64,000 bases of DNA from Odontesthes bonariensis (taxonomy: Eukaryota; Chordata; Actinopteri; Atheriniformes; Atherinopsidae), in assembly GCF_027942865.1 (NCBI RefSeq), contig NC_134509.1:25416697-25480696 (forward strand), given 5' to 3'. Of the stretch, positions 62,773 through 64,000 are shown one piece after another (the first letter of the stretch is position 1; every line of letters starts with the position of its first letter). A program made the position numbers and the translations under genes. The notes beneath the pieces are model-generated. The model was not told the DNA's origin. It did not search any database and saw nothing but the letters and a program-made list of their open reading frames with translations.

Positions 62773-64000
62773 GACACCTCTCTTGTCTTCATCACTGTAA
62801 ACAATCTGCCCATTTGTATGCATTGAAAGCATCATTTATTGATTAATTCAGGTCATGCATGTTGTGAAAATTAAACTTGAAAATCAAAATGTTTTCCTAC
62901 CTTTTTTTTCTTGTTTGTGGATGAATATAAAGAGTACCAATAATTGTTTCTAGTTGTTTATTAAATGTTTATCAAATATTTTATCAAAATATCACGATGA
63001 TTGAAATTGGGTTTGTTTGCATTTAATCATGAAAATCTATGAATGTGCCTATAAAACCAGTGATTCTGACCCGGTATTTCCTTGGACAGATTTTACTTTC
63101 CAAACAACTCTTAAATAATTTATCCTATCTGTAGCACCATACAGCATATCTAAACACACATTTTGCTGACAAAAGGTTTTTTTTCTTCATGCATAGTTCT
63201 TTTCTCCTATACCCAAAAGCAATTATGCTCCATTAGTGAGGAAAAGAAGAATATGTAAATCATCTAACTATCCTGCACACACATGGCCTACAACAAGGCC
63301 ATACATCTTTTTTGGTCTGAGGCCACATGGGTGCTAAATCATCAATGGCTGGTCAAATTACACTCTGAATAGTACTATTTAGTACCCTACATGACAAATA
63401 TTTATATTCATATTGATTTCCAATTACATCTTTATGAGCAAAAAACATGTTTTGCGAAGCTTCACAAAAATACCACTGAGTTTAAAATAAAAAAAGAAAA
63501 GTTGCAGTAAGGAATATATCATTTCTATGTTAAAAATGCAAGCAGCAAAAGCATGTTAACAAAGCCCACAGGGAACCTGAACTTGATCAAATTTAATGGG
63601 AAGAATTAAATCAAACTGCCACCTCTCGGGAACACCTGCAGAGATGGTTATGTGCACCAGCAGCTGCAGAGAAAGTTGTTCGCATACAAGGAAAAACCTT
63701 AGAAACAACTTTAAAGGATTAAAGAAGTGGAGCAGGATATCTGGAGATGTGCAATTAGCAGTGCACTAACTCTAGCAGTGTGGTCTCTAAAATCTAATTT
63801 GTCGTGTGTATGGGCTTCCACAAAAGGTATGAGCAAAGCAAGAATGGAAGAGGGATTGTTTGCTGTGGAGGGATGGAAACCTAGAGGCGTAATTAGCTTT
63901 TTACTTGACCTAGACTAATACGTTTTTACCTCATATTTGATCTAAATATTCACTAAATGTCCAATTAGATCAAAAACAGTGGTGAGAGAAGTACCTAAAT
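62773..64000. other. Spacer, nothing seen
   Basis: AT-rich sequence up to the window edge. I find no exon, RNA gene or defined repeat. Confidence 0.5.

Noticed and set aside
62304-62846. 180-codon plus-strand open frame
   Set aside because: It spans the TTAA-flanked MITE and its borders; no domain resemblance.

Overview
The window reads as nuclear DNA of a ray-finned fish, most likely a percomorph teleost. It has vertebrate genes with short GT-AG introns, AT-rich spacers, and teleost-type repeats: an L2/CR1-group LINE, a Tc1 relic, a ZBED-type hAT fragment and several MITEs. No species can be named from sequence alone. There is no sign of prokaryotic, organellar or viral DNA.

Layout, left to right. 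(1) 13-1935 (+): single-exon itprip (DANGER/Mab-21 family). (2) 2134-4940 (-): an eight-exon ZP3-like egg-envelope gene, tail-to-tail with itprip. (3) 6264-10010 (+): six-exon rab40c, a Rab GTPase with a SOCS box. (4) 12877-14774 (+): two-exon wfikkn1, a secreted multidomain inhibitor. (5) 15592-17996 (-): six-exon mettl26. (6) 18989-41133 (-): a 29-exon girdin/Daple-type CCDC88 gene of about 1800 residues. Its introns hold a LINE, a Harbinger-like MITE and other repeats. (7) About 41.1-45.3 kb: a repeat-rich spacer with a Tc1 relic. (8) 45355-60024 (-): ten-exon pld5, a type II membrane phospholipase D-like pseudoenzyme. One intron holds a ZBED/hAT fragment, and intron 1 is 6.6 kb. (9) 60-64 kb: no gene seen, but one TTAA-flanked MITE.

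Exon models were built by hand from splice sites, reading phase and family resemblance. All six multi-exon models close in frame: ZP3-like 453 aa, rab40c 288 aa, wfikkn1 590 aa, mettl26 206 aa, ccdc88 1800 aa, pld5 515 aa. The genes form no single pathway. The rab40c(+)-wfikkn1(+)-mettl26(-) trio matches the order and orientation I recall from human 16p13.3, so it is probably an ancient block. The adjoining ccdc88 and pld5 genes are not neighbours of it in human.

I found no convincing new multi-gene system. The points most worth checking are the asymmetric HKD motifs of pld5, the missing G-protein and PDZ motifs and altered coiled coil in the ccdc88 paralog, a possible alternative ccdc88 end whose stop codon lies inside an AATAAA signal, a frame-required GC-AG intron, and three structured inverted-repeat elements.
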